A program made the translations under genes and the position numbers. From Lentisphaeria bacterium (GTDB taxonomy: Bacteria > Verrucomicrobiota > Lentisphaeria > Victivallales > Victivallaceae): 41,121 nucleotides of DNA. The notes under the pieces were generated by a model. It saw nothing but the letters and a program-made list of their open reading frames with translations. It made no database searches and was not told the origin of the DNA. The stretch lies in the NCBI GenBank assembly GCA_017508015.1, contig JAFVZS010000107.1, positions 1 through 41,121 on the forward strand. The letters are read 5' to 3'. Of this stretch, positions 14,984 to 23,863 are shown piece by piece; positions within the stretch are counted from its first letter, which is position 1; each line of letters begins with the position of its first letter.

Positions 14984-16652
14984 TGCAGTATTTTTTCAGC
15001 ATTGCATTGATCTTTTTGCGTATGGCGAGCATATTTTTCTCACCTTTGGGATAACTGCTCATGCTCATTTTGCCATCCGGGGCAAACTTATCGAGCATTT
15101 TCATGATCTGCTTGCGGCTCATGAACCGCTCCAGCAGCTGCAAGGCCCGCTGATCCTGCAAAGCCTCAAAAAACACTTCGTGACGCAGCGAATTTTCCGG
15201 AATGCCGTCTTTGCCCGGATAGACCATGAATGGGTCACCGGCCGGGAAAGTGCCTCCGGCATCCGCTGAACGGTACGGATCGACCGGTTCCTGTGAAAAT
15301 TGCGAGTAGTAAAAGTTGTAACCCCAATGCAGGAAACCTTTGACATCGTAGTAATAGAGCAAACTTCCCATCACCCGGTTGCGTGAAGATGGCATTGCGA
15401 TAAACTGATTGGAATAGATATCCGCCGGACCGCAGCAGTAATAGGTCCACAACTCTTTTACTCCCGCCTTGATGAATGGTTCAATGTGGGCCTCCATCGG
15501 AACCGGGTGGGTAATGTAGCCCAACTGATAAAACTTCACATCGGAGATCGCATCGAGGATACGGAAACCGGAGAGGTACTTTTTCAACAATTCCGCGGCA
15601 AAACAGTAACTTTCAAAGTGTTTTTCCTGCGGTTCATCGGAACAGTGGAAATAGACCTTATCCTGCAAGCCGTTTGCTTTGAGATATGCGGTAAGTGCCG
15701 GAAGAAAAGCATCTATGAATTGACCGTATTCTGCGGAATTTGCCCGCAGATCCCAACCGGCGATGCGTTTTTCCGCACCATCGACCGTGGCGATGATTTT
15801 GGGAGTGAATTCTGCGCCCCACTGGGTGAATAAATGCGACATTTCAAACTCTTTGATCCCGCATTTTTCCGCCATTTTGATCCAGCGGGTCAGCAGTGAG
15901 AAGTCAAAAGAATATTTTCCTTTGTCGCAGAAAACTTTTACCAGCTGACAGGTCGGTCTTTCGTGACCGACAGCAGTATCCAGCGGCAGAGTAAAGAGCG
16001 GGGTGAGCAAAACAGTCACCCCGTGATCGGCGGCGCACCGGATGAAATTTTCCAGAATTTTCCAGTGATCTTCGCTGAAAACTTCACAGTTGTAAAAGGT
16101 TGCCAGACAATCTGCATGGAACCACCGGGTGTATTTCAAACTCTGTGCCGGCAGCTGCATGGGGATCACTTCCAGAGTGAATACCGATTTTTTTACTGCC
16201 GGTTTGCCTTTGAAAAAGGTGTCTTGCGGATAGGGGGCCGATGAGAGTGTAATGGTGATATCATATTCACCGCCGGGAATATTTTCCGGCAGTGCCACTT
16301 TGAACCAGAATGCCCGCCATTGACCGTATACTGCTTTGACCCCGTCGGCCGGTACAGTGCCCAGCCGGTCGGGGAAAAGGCCGGGTTTGGTGGAAATATA
16401 ATCATCATCAAAGAGCTGTCCGGGGTAATCCACCGGGGTCAATTCCACATGGTGGCATGTGATGAATTTTTTCAAAGCGGATTCGATCTCCACTTTGATC
16501 TCATACCGTTGAAAATTTTCCGGGCAGTAAGCCACTTGAAAGGAGAAAATTTCTCCCTGCAAGGCGGATGCTTTGCGGTATTCCGGGCCTTCCGGGGCAG
16601 TCGCCGGCATGATTTTTGCCAGCGAACTGCACAATTTTGTTTTGAGTTTCAC
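14976..16652 (-). CDS. DUF4091 protein, GH123-like N-acetylgalactosaminidase candidate
   Basis: The 558-residue protein has an N-terminal beta-sandwich (about 1-165) and a TIM-barrel with the GH123-type acidic pair Asp339-Glu340 in VYFHCSDEPQE. The DUF4091 C-terminal signature is LHWGYNFYYSQ...DPYRSADAGGTFPAGDPFMVYPG and ALQDQRALQLLE. GH123 enzymes use substrate-assisted catalysis on beta-N-acetylgalactosaminides, with the Asp orienting the acetamido group and the Glu as acid/base. No signal peptide is visible, so it may act inside the cell on imported oligosaccharides. Start is GTG, with GGGAG 9 nt upstream. It follows the large secreted protein by 30 nt. Confidence 0.85.
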   Translation of the reverse strand: MKLKTKLCSSLAKIMPATAPEGPEYRKASALQGEIFSFQVAYCPENFQRYEIKVEIESALKKFITCHHVELTPVDYPGQLFDDDYISTKPGLFPDRLGTVPADGVKAVYGQWRAFWFKVALPENIPGGEYDITITLSSAPYPQDTFFKGKPAVKKSVFTLEVIPMQLPAQSLKYTRWFHADCLATFYNCEVFSEDHWKILENFIRCAADHGVTVLLTPLFTLPLDTAVGHERPTCQLVKVFCDKGKYSFDFSLLTRWIKMAEKCGIKEFEMSHLFTQWGAEFTPKIIATVDGAEKRIAGWDLRANSAEYGQFIDAFLPALTAYLKANGLQDKVYFHCSDEPQEKHFESYCFAAELLKKYLSGFRILDAISDVKFYQLGYITHPVPMEAHIEPFIKAGVKELWTYYCCGPADIYSNQFIAMPSSRNRVMGSLLYYYDVKGFLHWGYNFYYSQFSQEPVDPYRSADAGGTFPAGDPFMVYPGKDGIPENSLRHEVFFEALQDQRALQLLERFMSRKQIMKMLDKFAPDGKMSMSSYPKGEKNMLAIRKKINAMLKKYCNE

Positions 16653-16682
16653 TATTGTATACTCCCATTGCCAGATTGTCTG

Positions 16683-19600
16683 TCACTCCAACTCAAGCAG
16701 GAATATCCGGAAGTTCTTTCCGGCGACCGGATAAGTAAATTCACCGTCGGAAACGGCCACAGACTGACGGGTGTCGCAATCCGTGACTTTGCTCACACTC
16801 AAGTTGCTGAAAGTAAATATAGCATCGATTTTATCTTTATTCCAGTTGCCCGCCAGCAAAAGGGCCTTTTTTCCCTTGATCAGAAGTGTCGCTTTGATGT
16901 CATTATGCGAAACATTCAGATAATCGCTGTTTGCCCAGTAGGGCAGGAATTTCTCAATGCCGCTGTAACCGCCGAATTGAGTGTAGGCGCGGTAGACCCG
17001 CTGCTGCGGTTCCCGGGCAATGACCGTATGGAGCATCCAGGTGACGGAACCGGGAACGATGATGGAAAAGATCTCTTCAGTAAACTTCAGATCCCGGCTT
17101 CTTGAGGGGATGAAGTTGATCAGCAGACCGAATTGACGGCCGTTCCACTCGGCCCGCCATCTGCCTTCATCGAAGAAATCCAGATACGGTTTCTGCTGAT
17201 TGACCACTGCGCCCAGATATTCGCCCTCGTTGACCAGCGTGAAAAAGTTGGCATGAGGCAGAATATATGAACCTCCGGTATGACCGATAAAGAATATCCG
17301 CCGGGTGGGGGTCTCATACTTCTTGGCGATCCGGTACAATCTCAACTGGATCTCGCGGAATTTATAAAGGCAGTAGGTCGGATAACGTTTGCCGTCACGC
17401 ACATAACCGGCTCCGTGCAGTTCATTGCTGTCTTTGATCGGGTGACAGAAATCCTGATACATGCCGTGCTCCAAAGTGGTGGCAAAGTAGCGGTCAAAGC
17501 GGTAACAGAAAAAGTTTGCCCAGCTCTGCGCCATCGGGGAAATTCTGCTTGACGGCACGACCTCCGGCCCGTCGGTGCCCCAGACATCGCTGGGGGAGAC
17601 GACCCAGTGACTGCGGAAGGCATTGAATTCCGGCAGCGTGATGGCGCACATATTCGGATAGAGATAACGGATCGGCATCATCGGGCGGCGGTACTGGTTG
17701 TCGCTGGTGGTAAGCCGGGTGGTATGCGCCAGATTTTCCTTTTCGTAATCCGCTCCGAACATACATCCGTCGAAACCGGGGAAGCCCTGATAATTTTTAC
17801 CGACCCGGTTGTGCCAGCCGGAAATGAATATTTTGGCATTCGGCGCATCGACAAAGGCGTAATTCATCCAATCCTGCGGTTCAGGAAATGGTTTCAACGG
17901 AGTGACCTGGAAACCGAAAACATAGTTCAGCACTTTGGGCATTTTCGGATCGGCATTGTCGATGAAATTGATCCGCAAAGTTGCTTCGCCGTTGCGGTTG
18001 CGGGTAAGGGCGATCGCCCGGTCACGCTTGTTGAGATAGAAAAATTCATCGGATTCGCTGAACCAGGTCAGGCCGCGTTCATCGTTCCCCACCCAGATAC
18101 CGGGGGTGAACTCCCAGAATTGTTCATCTTTGACAAAGCCGATATCGTCACGCTGTACGCCCTTTTCATTGAGGAAAGGGACGAATTTCAGCAAAGATGC
18201 CTCTTTGCGCATGGGAAATTCCAGACAGAGCGAATCGATTTTCACATCTTTGCGGTCGATTTTGAAATCCAGCAGAGTGAAGCCGTCAAATTCAAAATTG
18301 ACCGATACTTCGATCCGGCATCCGGCGATTTCAGCACTGCCTTTGAGGGATAATTTGCCTTTGCTGGTATATTGCGGCGTCAGGCGCAGATTGCTCAAAT
18401 CGTAACGTTTGCCGCCGATGACCGCCCGCAGTACCGCCTTGCTGCGCAGCAGCGGGTTGCCCGCCTGCAAGAGCTGTTCCGGCAATGCCCGCCGGGTAAA
18501 GTCATACTGACGCTCCCAGCAGCCGAGGAGGCCGTTTTCATAAGTTACCGGAGTCCACGGAGTCGGCACATCATTATCATCCAGACCGCCGTTATAATCT
18601 TTCCACGCCTGATAGTTGATGTGATAGTATCCGGCGTTGCTGCGCATGATCTGTTTGCCGTTTCCGGTAAAGGTCAGCTGCACATGCCCGGAGGCGGTGG
18701 GTTGATCGGCCGGAGCAAGTACCACCTCTTTGGCAAACGGTACACTTTTGCGGGCGGTGACGGCATTGTTGCGGTCATAAAAGACCATTTCAAGCTGAGT
18801 GCCGGAAAGTTGATTTTCGACTTCAGCCGAGGCGGGGTAGAGCAATACGGTCAAATTGCCGTCGGCCGGATTCATCCGGAAATCGACCAGAATATTGGGT
18901 ACAACGGCAAAGGGGATATTGATATCCAGATCACTGCCGGTGATCTTCAGAGAGTACTGCATGGGTACATCGGCACGCTGCAAAGTTACCGTGCCGCCAT
19001 CGGCAGTCAGGGCGGTTTCCTGAATTTTCTGCCCGTTGCAGCTCAATTCGGCTTTGCCGCCTTTGGGGAATGAGCCGGAAATGACCAGTTTCGTATCATT
19101 TTGCACCACGGCCGCACCGCTGCCGGCACCGGGTGCACTCAGAACAAGATCGCTGAATTTCTGGAAATTGTGGAAGTGTCCGCCGAGCAGATTGTTGGAA
19201 TAATAGATCCGGCGGCTGCCGGCATTGCACATGTTTTTGGCCAGTGAAAAGATCAGTTTGGTTCCGGCAGTGAATTTTTCCAGACCCAGATCGGTCGCGG
19301 GAATGGCGATATCCAGACAGAACATATCGCCGGTCAGTGAAACGGTGTGCCGGGAATTGCCGTTCCAGTTGCCCACCCGGCCGATACCGTCGTAAACATC
19401 ACCGGAACCGTTGAAAATGTAGTGCCGGTATTGATCGTTGCGGCCGCTGCCGATATAGACCTCCCAGCCGTCATCCCAGTATAATTCGCCGTCGCGGCCC
19501 TTTTTGGTCATGGAACGGGTGCGGCCGTTGAGCGGCTCCTGAATGCGGATATAGAGGTTGTTCGCATCGTAAGTAAGAAAATATACCGTACCGTTGAGGT

Positions 19601-20492
19601 CATTGCTCCAGATTTTCCGGTTGTTGTAAAAGGTGTTGTATTGTGCGGCATTTTCCCACGGGGTGCGGCAATCCATCGCCGGAGCGGAAGTGGCCAAAGT
19701 GGCGGACAAAGTATTATTGCCGCCGGTTTCCGGGGTGTAGAAGCGGTAATATTCGGTACGCACCTGATCGGCGAGCAATTCGCAGTTGTAGATTTTCAAC
19801 TCATCGATAACCGTGTGACTGACGGCAGTATTGTTCCAGCGGCTGGATGGGCCGATGGTGAAAAGAGCCGGAATTGTCTTGGGAATGAATTTGTCATCGA
19901 GGGTTCTTTCCTGCATCAGTTTGCCATCCATATAGATGCGCTGACGGCTCTCTTTGCCGATGTAGGTCTGCCCGCCTGCGCGCCAGGTGATGACCACATG
20001 ATGCCACTGATCTCTTTTCCACTGCGGCACTCTGGCGTGGACGATCTGGATATCGGTCTTGCGCTCGGCCGGATTGATCCGGCCGCTGGAGAACCAGAAA
20101 AATCCGTTGGGGCCGTTGTATTTGTAGAAACGGAAGCCCTGATTGGATGGTTCGGCGGCATCAAAGAGAAAGACCCAGCCGGGGGTGTTGCCGTCGTAAT
20201 CCAGCGGCTTCATCCAGAATGAAACACTGCCCTCAAGTTTGGAAAAGTTCCCGGCAGTCGGAAATTGCAGATTGTGCAGTTTGTCGTCATTGCCGACCAG
20301 CAATCCTTTACCGGAAATACCCTCGACCGTGCGGGCATTATTATTCTTTGCCGCTTTACTGCCGACGGCAAAATCCGCACTCATGTCGCTTGATTCAAAG
20401 GTGTGATGAAAGATCATTCCATCGCTTCTCGGCGCATCGGCAAAGGCAGATGCCACCAGAAAAAAGGCACAAAAGGCCCACATTTTTTTCAT
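16683..20492 (-). CDS. Secreted LamG / CBM9-like / DUF6067 multidomain glycan-active protein
   Basis: The 1269-residue protein has a signal peptide (KKMWAFCAFFLVASAFA). A LamG/concanavalin-like domain follows (about 26-250; GSVSFWMKP, RQRIYMDGKLMQE, VIDELKIYN). Next is a CBM9-like domain (about 265-450; TVYFLTYDANNLYIRIQEP, ELYWDDGWEVYI), then a linker sandwich, then a DUF6067-type glycoside-hydrolase-like barrel (about 650-1269; NYAFVDAPNAKIFISGWHNR, YATTLEHGMYQDFCHP-like region, ELHGAGYVRDG). Function inferred: surface or secreted polysaccharide binding and cleavage; no catalytic mechanism is established for DUF6067. AAGGA lies 10 nt before the ATG at 20492; the frame stays open upstream only because repeat copy 2 lacks a stop there. 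It heads the operon with DUF4091, TPR and DUF4037 genes. Confidence 0.82.
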   Translation of the reverse strand: MKKMWAFCAFFLVASAFADAPRSDGMIFHHTFESSDMSADFAVGSKAAKNNNARTVEGISGKGLLVGNDDKLHNLQFPTAGNFSKLEGSVSFWMKPLDYDGNTPGWVFLFDAAEPSNQGFRFYKYNGPNGFFWFSSGRINPAERKTDIQIVHARVPQWKRDQWHHVVITWRAGGQTYIGKESRQRIYMDGKLMQERTLDDKFIPKTIPALFTIGPSSRWNNTAVSHTVIDELKIYNCELLADQVRTEYYRFYTPETGGNNTLSATLATSAPAMDCRTPWENAAQYNTFYNNRKIWSNDLNGTVYFLTYDANNLYIRIQEPLNGRTRSMTKKGRDGELYWDDGWEVYIGSGRNDQYRHYIFNGSGDVYDGIGRVGNWNGNSRHTVSLTGDMFCLDIAIPATDLGLEKFTAGTKLIFSLAKNMCNAGSRRIYYSNNLLGGHFHNFQKFSDLVLSAPGAGSGAAVVQNDTKLVISGSFPKGGKAELSCNGQKIQETALTADGGTVTLQRADVPMQYSLKITGSDLDINIPFAVVPNILVDFRMNPADGNLTVLLYPASAEVENQLSGTQLEMVFYDRNNAVTARKSVPFAKEVVLAPADQPTASGHVQLTFTGNGKQIMRSNAGYYHINYQAWKDYNGGLDDNDVPTPWTPVTYENGLLGCWERQYDFTRRALPEQLLQAGNPLLRSKAVLRAVIGGKRYDLSNLRLTPQYTSKGKLSLKGSAEIAGCRIEVSVNFEFDGFTLLDFKIDRKDVKIDSLCLEFPMRKEASLLKFVPFLNEKGVQRDDIGFVKDEQFWEFTPGIWVGNDERGLTWFSESDEFFYLNKRDRAIALTRNRNGEATLRINFIDNADPKMPKVLNYVFGFQVTPLKPFPEPQDWMNYAFVDAPNAKIFISGWHNRVGKNYQGFPGFDGCMFGADYEKENLAHTTRLTTSDNQYRRPMMPIRYLYPNMCAITLPEFNAFRSHWVVSPSDVWGTDGPEVVPSSRISPMAQSWANFFCYRFDRYFATTLEHGMYQDFCHPIKDSNELHGAGYVRDGKRYPTYCLYKFREIQLRLYRIAKKYETPTRRIFFIGHTGGSYILPHANFFTLVNEGEYLGAVVNQQKPYLDFFDEGRWRAEWNGRQFGLLINFIPSRSRDLKFTEEIFSIIVPGSVTWMLHTVIAREPQQRVYRAYTQFGGYSGIEKFLPYWANSDYLNVSHNDIKATLLIKGKKALLLAGNWNKDKIDAIFTFSNLSVSKVTDCDTRQSVAVSDGEFTYPVAGKNFRIFLLELE

Positions 20493-20521
20493 TTTCTGAA
20501 ATTCCTTATATGTTTTTTGCA

Positions 20522-20776
20522 CTTGTGAAAAATATAACCTGCGGTGTCGGCTTGCGGGTAATCTCGCGCCTTGCTCCTGCGCCGCAACAGTCGAGTACAC
20601 AGTACACTCCTGTTGCGTACTCATCGCAAAACCCGACCTTCCTCCGCAATCCATCCACCGGTTGGAACTGACCCATGCAGATCTGGTCAATCACAACTTC
20701 TGTGATATATTTTATACATCGCAGAAATGTTCATTTATCCCCCTCTGCCTGGATTTCACAAAATTCGGGACATTAC
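20522..20776 (+). repeat. Dispersed intergenic repeat, copy 2
   Basis: It matches copy 1 (8710-8961) over most of its length and copy 3 (39648-39941, inverted) at both ends. It contains the 42-nt segment missing from copy 1, which carries an 8-bp stem, CGCAACAG (20583-20590) with CTGTTGCG (20610-20617). The right end, TTTCACAAAATTCGGGA then ATTACC, is shared with copy 3; with the left TTGTGAAA it forms a short, imperfect terminal inverted repeat. It lies directly upstream of the LamG gene. The rest of the gap (20777-20860) holds nothing recognisable. Confidence 0.85.
20684..20711 (+). promoter_or_regulatory. Outward promoter-like site of repeat copy 2
   Basis: TGGTCA (20684-20689), a 16-nt spacer containing ATCACA and TGTGA half-sites, and TATATT (20706-20711). 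A second inverted repeat, TTCTGTGAT (20698-20706) and ATCGCAGAA (20718-20726), overlaps the -10. It points toward the 3' end of the convergent pseudopilin gene, with no gene to express, so it may be a relic or an antisense promoter. Confidence 0.4.
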
Positions 20777-20860
20777 CAAAATCTTTACTGCGCCGGATGT
20801 TAACAGACCGTTTTTTCAGTAATATGATTTTTGCAATTTCATGCCCCGCAAGGCAGAAGA

Positions 20861-21652
20861 TCACCAGATGTGCCCCTCTTTGTCAACCTCGTAGTAATAA
20901 CATTTGTCGGTACTGGTGGAGTATTTCCATACTTCATCAAGTTTGCGTATGGAAACTGAACCGTCACACCAGGTAAAACCACTGTTGCCCTGATGACGCT
21001 GATCACGGATCTTGTCACCGGCAGTATGCCGCGGACAGGCTCCTATGGAATGGGAGGTTTCTGAACCGGGAACCACATAAATATTATCCTGAAACATGAT
21101 CGTCTGGCTCGGTGACTGGATAGAAACACGTTTGCGCGGCGGTTGATCGCCATTGGCAACCATCATGTGACGGTTGTATCCGTATGTAACTTCCGTTTTC
21201 AAACCGCTTTTACCGTCACTGGTTTTGCCGGGGAAGTAATACCAATGGGAATAAACTGCCAATTTGTCTGCCGGCTGTTCCGGTACAATAGTGGCACTCG
21301 GACAAACGCCCAACTGGGGAAATCCGCCGGAACTTATACCATTATCACCATTGAGAAAGTTGTACAATGCTCCGACATAATACAGTGTATCTCCGGGGAA
21401 AGAAGAACTGTGCGGCAATACATGATCATCGAATGCATCGGCATACATGGTCGTTTGGGTGCCGAGTTGTTTGAGGTTGTTCACACAGCTTGCCTGACGG
21501 CCGCGCTCACGGGCGGAATTGAGTGCCGGAAGCAGGATCGCCGCCAGAATGGCGATGATCGCAATGACCACGAGCAGCTCGATCAGCGTGAAGCCCATGG
21601 GCTTCCTGTCAGTTCTCTGACAGGAAATGCTTTTCAGTGTAACTTGTTTCAT
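20861..21652 (-). CDS. Prepilin-like protein with H-X9-DG motif (pseudopilin A)
   Basis: The 263-residue protein has a 19-residue leader ending KPMG before [24 protein letters not shown], a type IV prepilin cleavage site with Glu at +5 of the mature protein, then [20 protein letters not shown]. The C-terminal half has the H-X9-DG motif (His, QGNSGFTWC, Asp-Gly). Such proteins are numerous in Lentisphaerae and Planctomycetes; they probably form surface or periplasmic pseudopili or substrate-binding appendages. AAAGGG lies about 6 nt before the ATG. It follows a GntR/LacI-type regulator by 58 nt with no promoter of its own seen. A perfect hairpin lies within the leader-coding region. Confidence 0.9.
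   Translation of the reverse strand: MKQVTLKSISCQRTDRKPMGFTLIELLVVIAIIAILAAILLPALNSARERGRQASCVNNLKQLGTQTTMYADAFDDHVLPHSSSFPGDTLYYVGALYNFLNGDNGISSGGFPQLGVCPSATIVPEQPADKLAVYSHWYYFPGKTSDGKSGLKTEVTYGYNRHMMVANGDQPPRKRVSIQSPSQTIMFQDNIYVVPGSETSHSIGACPRHTAGDKIRDQRHQGNSGFTWCDGSVSIRKLDEVWKYSTSTDKCYYYEVDKEGHIW
21590..21626 (-). other. 10-bp hairpin plus 16-bp palindrome at the prepilin cleavage-site codons
   Basis: On the coding strand, TTCCTGTCAG (21626-21617), loop AGAA and CTGACAGGAA (21612-21603) form a perfect stem. Its last three bases begin the palindrome GAAGCCCATGGGCTTC (21605-21590), which encodes the KPMGF cleavage region. The same architecture with a different stem sequence occurs at 26140-26176. 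Confidence 0.85.
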
Positions 21653-21710
21653 AACTTTCCCTTTCTTGTTTTTAAGGTTCGGGTCAAACTGCCGGAAACC
21701 AACTTATTCA

Positions 21711-22769
21711 TTAACTTGTCTGACGCACCACCAGTGCCGGTGCCATGCGGATACACAACGATTTATCTTCACTGTAAGCCATATTCACCAGTGCTTCACC
21801 GATCTCTTTGAATGGCAAATGCACCGTCGTCATATTTTCCGGCAGATCATAATACGTCCGGCCGACATCGTCGATGCCCGTTACCGCAAATGCCGGAATA
21901 CGTCTGCCGGAATCTTCCACCGCCTGCATCACCCCCAATGCCCGCAAATCGGTACTGCAGGCAATGGCAGTCAATTCCGGATTGACGGCAATCAGTTTCA
22001 TCGCCGCCTGATAAGCACTTTCCTCATCGCCATCCGGCAAAAATGCCATCTTCGGCAAAGAGCAGCTCAGCCCCGCATCCCGCATCGCCGCACAAAATCC
22101 CTTGTGGCGGCTGGAGTTGCGTTTGTCGCCGATGAAACCGATCTGCCGGTGGCCGCGGGCGATCAGGTGGGAAACGGCATCGTACTGTGCCTGTTCCGTA
22201 TCCAGCCACACCTGTTTGATGTTGCGGGTAAGTTTGTGATGTTTGGCATAAATGGCGTAAGGCAGATTCTTTTTGATGCAGTATTCGATCTGCGCTTCAA
22301 AGCGGTCATATTCCAGAAAGATGAATGCCGAATTGGGCATCGTCGCCAGATGGCGGAATTCCGGCCCATCCGAATTGATGGTGATCAGATTGACACTGCC
22401 GCCGTGTTCACCGGTGGATTTGGCGATCCCGGAAAAAATATCCTGCAAAGCAAACCAGGTGCCCGGATTGTAATCCCGGTGAAAAACCTCCTGACTGGAA
22501 ACCACACAAAAGATCATCTGCAAATCGCTCTGCGGATATTTCTGCTGTTTTTCCCGTACAAAAGTTCCTTTGCCCGGTACACTGTAAAGCACTCCCTCAT
22601 CAAAGAGCGGTATCATCGCCCGCGTCAAGGTCGCCTGACTGACCTGATAGTGCTCCATAAGCTGCTTGACAGTATAAAAACGGTTGCCGGGAAAGCGGTT
22701 CTTTTTCAACTCCGCCCGGAGCAGAGCAGTCAACTGCTCATGTTTGCAACTGTTCTGGATAACTGACAT
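21711..22769 (-). CDS. GntR-type winged-helix regulator with LacI-type sensor domain
   Basis: The 352-residue protein has a winged helix-turn-helix (about 10-72: RFYTVKQLMEHYQVSQATLTRAMIPLFDEGVLYSVPGKGTFV), as in GntR proteins. A periplasmic-binding-protein-like sensor follows (SHLIARGHRQIGFIGD, LTAIACSTDLRALGVMQAVEDSGRRIP, AVTGIDDVG). This matches AraR-like sugar-responsive regulators. It is divergent from the TIM-barrel gene and followed by pseudopilin A. An inverted repeat in its promoter region (22789-22824) is a probable autoregulatory operator. Ligand unknown, presumably a sugar. Confidence 0.9.
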   Translation of the reverse strand: MSVIQNSCKHEQLTALLRAELKKNRFPGNRFYTVKQLMEHYQVSQATLTRAMIPLFDEGVLYSVPGKGTFVREKQQKYPQSDLQMIFCVVSSQEVFHRDYNPGTWFALQDIFSGIAKSTGEHGGSVNLITINSDGPEFRHLATMPNSAFIFLEYDRFEAQIEYCIKKNLPYAIYAKHHKLTRNIKQVWLDTEQAQYDAVSHLIARGHRQIGFIGDKRNSSRHKGFCAAMRDAGLSCSLPKMAFLPDGDEESAYQAAMKLIAVNPELTAIACSTDLRALGVMQAVEDSGRRIPAFAVTGIDDVGRTYYDLPENMTTVHLPFKEIGEALVNMAYSEDKSLCIRMAPALVVRQTS

Positions 22770-22788
22770 AAAAGATAACTTCCCCGAC

Positions 22789-22824
22789 TGGTAAATTCAT
22801 ATCGCATATCGATATAATTTACCA
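22789..22824. promoter_or_regulatory. Inverted-repeat operator upstream of the GntR/LacI-type regulator
   Basis: TGGTAAATT (22789-22797) and AATTTACCA (22816-22824) are perfect 9-bp arms separated by 18 nt. The right arm overlaps a possible minus-strand -10 (TAAATT); TTGCGA lies 17 nt upstream of that. The position suggests repression of the regulator gene and perhaps of the divergent operon. Confidence 0.6.
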
Positions 22825-22883
22825 CCTGTTTTCATGTTTCGCAAGTGCTGTGTGAAATTTTTTGCAAATTTTATTCTGACCGC

Positions 22884-22911
22884 TTGATTTAAGATTTTTA
22901 CCGGTTATAGT
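22884..22911 (+). promoter_or_regulatory. Promoter of the TIM-barrel/metallophosphoesterase operon
   Basis: TTGATT (22884-22889), a 16-nt spacer and TATAGT (22906-22911). The implied start near 22918 rules out the in-frame ATG at 22912 and supports the ATG at 22957. Confidence 0.65.
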
Positions 22912-22956
22912 ATGTTTCCTGTCAGATACATCAGAAAGCGAAAGGCAGGTAAAACT

Positions 22957-23853
22957 ATGTATAAATACGCTGGCAGTTTCCCGGTCGATATGATGGCAGA
23001 AAAAAACTGGCAGGATGCTTTCGCCCGTGCCGCTTTGAACCGGGTCGAAATTTCCACCGCCGCCACCCCTGAAAAGGAGGTTTGCACCAAATTGGTCAGA
23101 GAGTTGACCGCTATGAAAAATGACGGAACTTTTGAAGCGGTCAGTCTGCATCTGCCTTACGGTCCGTTTGATGAGATCAACCCGTCAGCTCTTGATGAAA
23201 CTCTGCGGAAAAATACGGTGAAACACTTCACCGGATATATCCGACGCTTTGAAGCTCTGGCCATACCGCTGGTCACGATCCACTGCAGCGGAGAACCCAA
23301 TGAATCCGATCCGGCCGGCCGGCGCAAACGCATCGATCAGATGCGCCGCAGCTGTGAGGAATTCATGCCGCTGCTCGATGAGCTGGATATGACCTTGAAT
23401 CTGGAATTGCTCCCCCGTTCCTGTATCGGCAACATCCCGGAAGAGTTGCTCGCCATGAGTGACGGTTTCCCGGAAAACCGCATCGGCATCATCCTCGATG
23501 TCAATCACGGCATGGACCGGGGAAAAGATATTCCGGCGTGGATAAAGATGTGCGGCACCAGATTGCGGGCATTGCACATTTCCGATTACGACAATGTCGA
23601 TGAGTGCCACTGGCAGGTCGGTGAAGGCATGCTCGACTGGGTGGCCATCCGCAATGAAATTCAGGCCAAAACGCAGGATCTGGCCGTGATCATTGAGGTG
23701 AAACATCCGGCGATCCCCGGTCACCGCACCTACAAGATCGATCCGGTATATTCCATCATCAATATCGAACGCAACTGTATGAAACTGGAATACGCTCACG
23801 AAATGAATTCCCTGCTTGAGCAGATAAGAAAACATCAGTTCCAAAGTATATGA
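22957..23853 (+). CDS. Sugar phosphate isomerase/epimerase-like TIM-barrel protein
   Basis: The 298-residue protein is of the AP-endonuclease-2-like TIM-barrel family (PF01261). Predicted metal ligands sit on successive strands: VTIHCSGEPN, LNLELLPRS (Glu), IGIILDVNHGMD (Asp and His), LRALHISDYDN (His, Asp) and VIIEVKHPA (Glu). A GEGMLDW loop is typical of the family. Substrate unknown. A weak GGCAGG lies upstream of the ATG. It is cotranscribed with the metallophosphoesterase 10 nt downstream and divergent from the GntR/LacI-type regulator, its likely controller. Confidence 0.85.
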   Translation: MYKYAGSFPVDMMAEKNWQDAFARAALNRVEISTAATPEKEVCTKLVRELTAMKNDGTFEAVSLHLPYGPFDEINPSALDETLRKNTVKHFTGYIRRFEALAIPLVTIHCSGEPNESDPAGRRKRIDQMRRSCEEFMPLLDELDMTLNLELLPRSCIGNIPEELLAMSDGFPENRIGIILDVNHGMDRGKDIPAWIKMCGTRLRALHISDYDNVDECHWQVGEGMLDWVAIRNEIQAKTQDLAVIIEVKHPAIPGHRTYKIDPVYSIINIERNCMKLEYAHEMNSLLEQIRKHQFQSI

Positions 23854-23863
23854 GGTAAAAAAA

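Noticed and set aside
16683-20690. Longer N-terminus of the LamG protein reaching into repeat copy 2
   Set aside because: The added residues come from the dispersed repeat, whereas ATG at 20492 has AAGGA upstream and opens a clear signal peptide.
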